64,000 nt of DNA from Limnoperna fortunei (taxonomy: Eukaryota; Mollusca; Bivalvia; Mytilida; Modiolidae), in the NCBI GenBank assembly GCA_944474755.1, contig OX104125.1, positions 44,283,899 to 44,347,898 of the forward strand, in the 5' to 3' direction. Made by a program: the position numbers and the translations under genes. A model generated the notes under the pieces. That model worked only from the letters and a program-made list of their open reading frames with translations. It made no database searches and was not told where the DNA came from. Of this stretch, positions 62,835-64,000 are shown piece by piece (positions within the stretch are counted from its first letter, which is position 1; the number at the start of each line of letters is the position of its first letter).

Positions 62835-62876
62835 CTGAAACATCAAGTTTTCAAAGAAATATCAAACCTCTGATAG

Positions 62877-63078
62877 GTTTGTTTGTTTTATTTGAATGGT
62901 GTTTAATGCCACTTTCAGCAATTATTCAGAATATCATGGCATCCAGTTTTTATTGGGGAGAAGGCTGGAGTACCAGGAGAAAACCCCCGACATGCCAATT
63001 AAGATTGGAGTCAAGTACACACTTCCCGCAATGAGACTGGAACCCACAATCTGAGTGTTGACAGAGTGGTTAATCTTC
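62877..63078 (-). mobile_element. tRNA-derived SINE, interrupted head
   Basis: GAATGGTGTTTAATGCCACT, ATCATGGCATCCAGTTTTTA, GAGACTGGAACCCACAATCT; the head is shortened (GACAGAGTGGTTAATC) just before the TTAA-flanked element. Confidence 0.75.
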
Positions 63079-63084
63079 TATTAA

Positions 63085-63349
63085 GGTATCCGACCCATAA
63101 TTGAAGTCAACGCTTAATTTATTGTTCGACCAAGAAATACAGCCTTATTAAATTAATGTATTGCTAGTTAATGATACAAATTAAATATCTTGTTTTACTT
63201 TGTGTCAATGTTAACATTTTTGGTAAAAAAGTTAGTTACTCAAATAGTATTTCCGGTTTGCTGAAATTTACCGAAGTCTGCTCCATTGAATAGCAATGGC
63301 CATCCGGGACATCAAATATGATCACGTGGTCAATAATGGTCCGGATACC
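63085..63349. mobile_element. 265-bp MITE with TTAA target duplication (piggyBac-like)
   Basis: GGTATCCG (63085-63092) and CGGATACC (63342-63349) are perfect inverted ends, flanked on both sides by TTAA (63081-63084 and 63350-63353). Pairing continues imperfectly for ~20 bp (ACCCATAATTGA / GACCATTATTGA). No coding capacity. Known: TTAA duplications mark piggyBac-type elements; the family call is inference. Confidence 0.75.
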
Positions 63350-63719
63350 TTAAATACATCTATGTCAACACTGTGTGCTTGCAAGTGACTTTAACAATGA
63401 GGCATGTCTTAACAAGAGTGACAAGATTTAAACTGTAGTTGGTAGAAGTTTAAAGATTGATTCAAAAACTGTACAAAGAGATGATTACTTACTCCAAATG
63501 TATTGTATTTTGTAAAATTAACTGAAATGGGAAAATTCTAAAACAATTCCATAATAACAACTTTAATGTGTGAAATCTTTCTGTGAATATTCCGGGATGG
63601 AAAACTGTAAGAGGGATTGATTTCACAAAATGGGTCTTCTGTCTATAGCAGGGGAAGTATATGAGTAAGCCGTTTTCTGCTGAAGGTTGGGTCTTCTAAA
63701 ATTCCTCAAAAATAAATCT

Positions 63720-63778
63720 AGATTGCATGGTACAGCTGAAAAATTGTTGAAACGTGAAAAACACCAAACAAACAAACC
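63720..63778 (+). mobile_element. SINE 3' fragment, plus orientation
   Basis: GCATGGTACAGCTGAAAAAT, TGTTGAAACGTGAAAAACAC and an (CAAA)n tail. Confidence 0.55.
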
Positions 63779-63796
63779 TGCAGATACCAAACTATT

Positions 63797-64000
63797 GTTT
63801 GTTTGTCTGAATATTGTTAATTTTCAGCTACATAGGAATGTCCAATTTTAATTGGGGGAGCAAGATGGAGTACCCGCAGAAAACCCAGATTTTTGGTAGG
63901 AAAACTGCCAATCCTTGTCAATTACGATTGGAGTACAGCACAACCTGCCCACAGCGAGACTTGAACCGTCAACCTCAGTGTTGACAGACCAGGTAATCAA
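63797..64000 (-). mobile_element. tRNA-derived SINE, running off the window
   Basis: TTTTCAGCTACATAGGAATG, AAAACTGCCAATCCTTGTCA, GACTTGAACCGTCAACCTCA and TGACAGACCAGGTAATCAA at the edge; the A-box head lies right of the window. Confidence 0.7.

Noticed and set aside
31507..62834. Sidekick-like cell-surface protein (Ig followed by 13 FN3)
   Set aside because: The domain count is suggestive, but no transmembrane segment follows the last FN3, and the FN3 style and long Ser/Arg tail fit muscle giants better.

Overview
The window is eukaryotic, invertebrate nuclear DNA, most likely from a bivalve mollusc. The evidence is an AT-rich background, phase-1 introns with GT/AG borders, many tRNA-derived SINE copies, (GATT)n- and (GACG/GACA)n-tailed dispersed repeats, and very heavy minisatellite content. 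The species and phylum call is inference from repeat style, not from a marker gene.

One protein-coding gene can be supported. It lies on the minus strand, reads from the right edge to the left edge, and is incomplete at both ends. Its exons, in transcript order, are: the second half of an Ig (I-set) domain (62659-62834); a 78-nt linker exon (60958-61035); an FN3 exon (59934-60236); a 51-nt linker exon (59104-59154); and eleven more one-exon-per-domain FN3 modules down to 33926. Next comes a large exon (29576-31809) that starts with a thirteenth FN3 domain and runs on into a Ser/Arg/Pro-rich tail of about 643 residues ending at a stop. A fourteenth FN3 domain, split over two exons (4414-4550 and 3349-3517), lies 25 kb further downstream. 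It can be joined in frame if an internal GTGAGT donor at 31507/31506 is used. The gene therefore seems to have two 3' fates: stop in the Ser/Arg tail, or continue as an FN3 array past the left edge. Nearly every exon has both borders in phase 1 and a length divisible by three. The product looks like a giant muscle-type Ig/FN3 protein (titin/twitchin/obscurin style). I could not assign an orthologue.

The rest is intron or intergenic DNA, and well over a quarter of the window is tandem repeat. By region: 0-2.7 kb, a 33-bp array followed by an element holding seven 167-bp repeats; 5.3-6.0 kb, a ~40-bp array; 7.2-9.4 kb, two near-identical 468-bp inverted-repeat elements; 11.6-12.9 kb, a degenerate array with fold-backs; 14.9-16.3 kb, a 33-bp array resembling the A-box of the local SINE; 17.3-17.7 kb, a ~47-bp array; 25.9-29.1 kb, a 50-bp array with higher-order structure; 36.5-38.3 kb, a LINE 3' end carrying 49 in-frame copies of a 30-bp unit; 41.1-47.0 kb, about 100 copies of a 59-bp unit; 61.4-62.7 kb, fourteen copies of the 3' end of the Ig exon including its splice donor.

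The main finding is that several arrays have a recognisable seed still present in the same window: an exon end, a SINE promoter segment, a LINE coding segment and a dispersed repeat. The window therefore preserves steps in the birth of satellites inside one gene.
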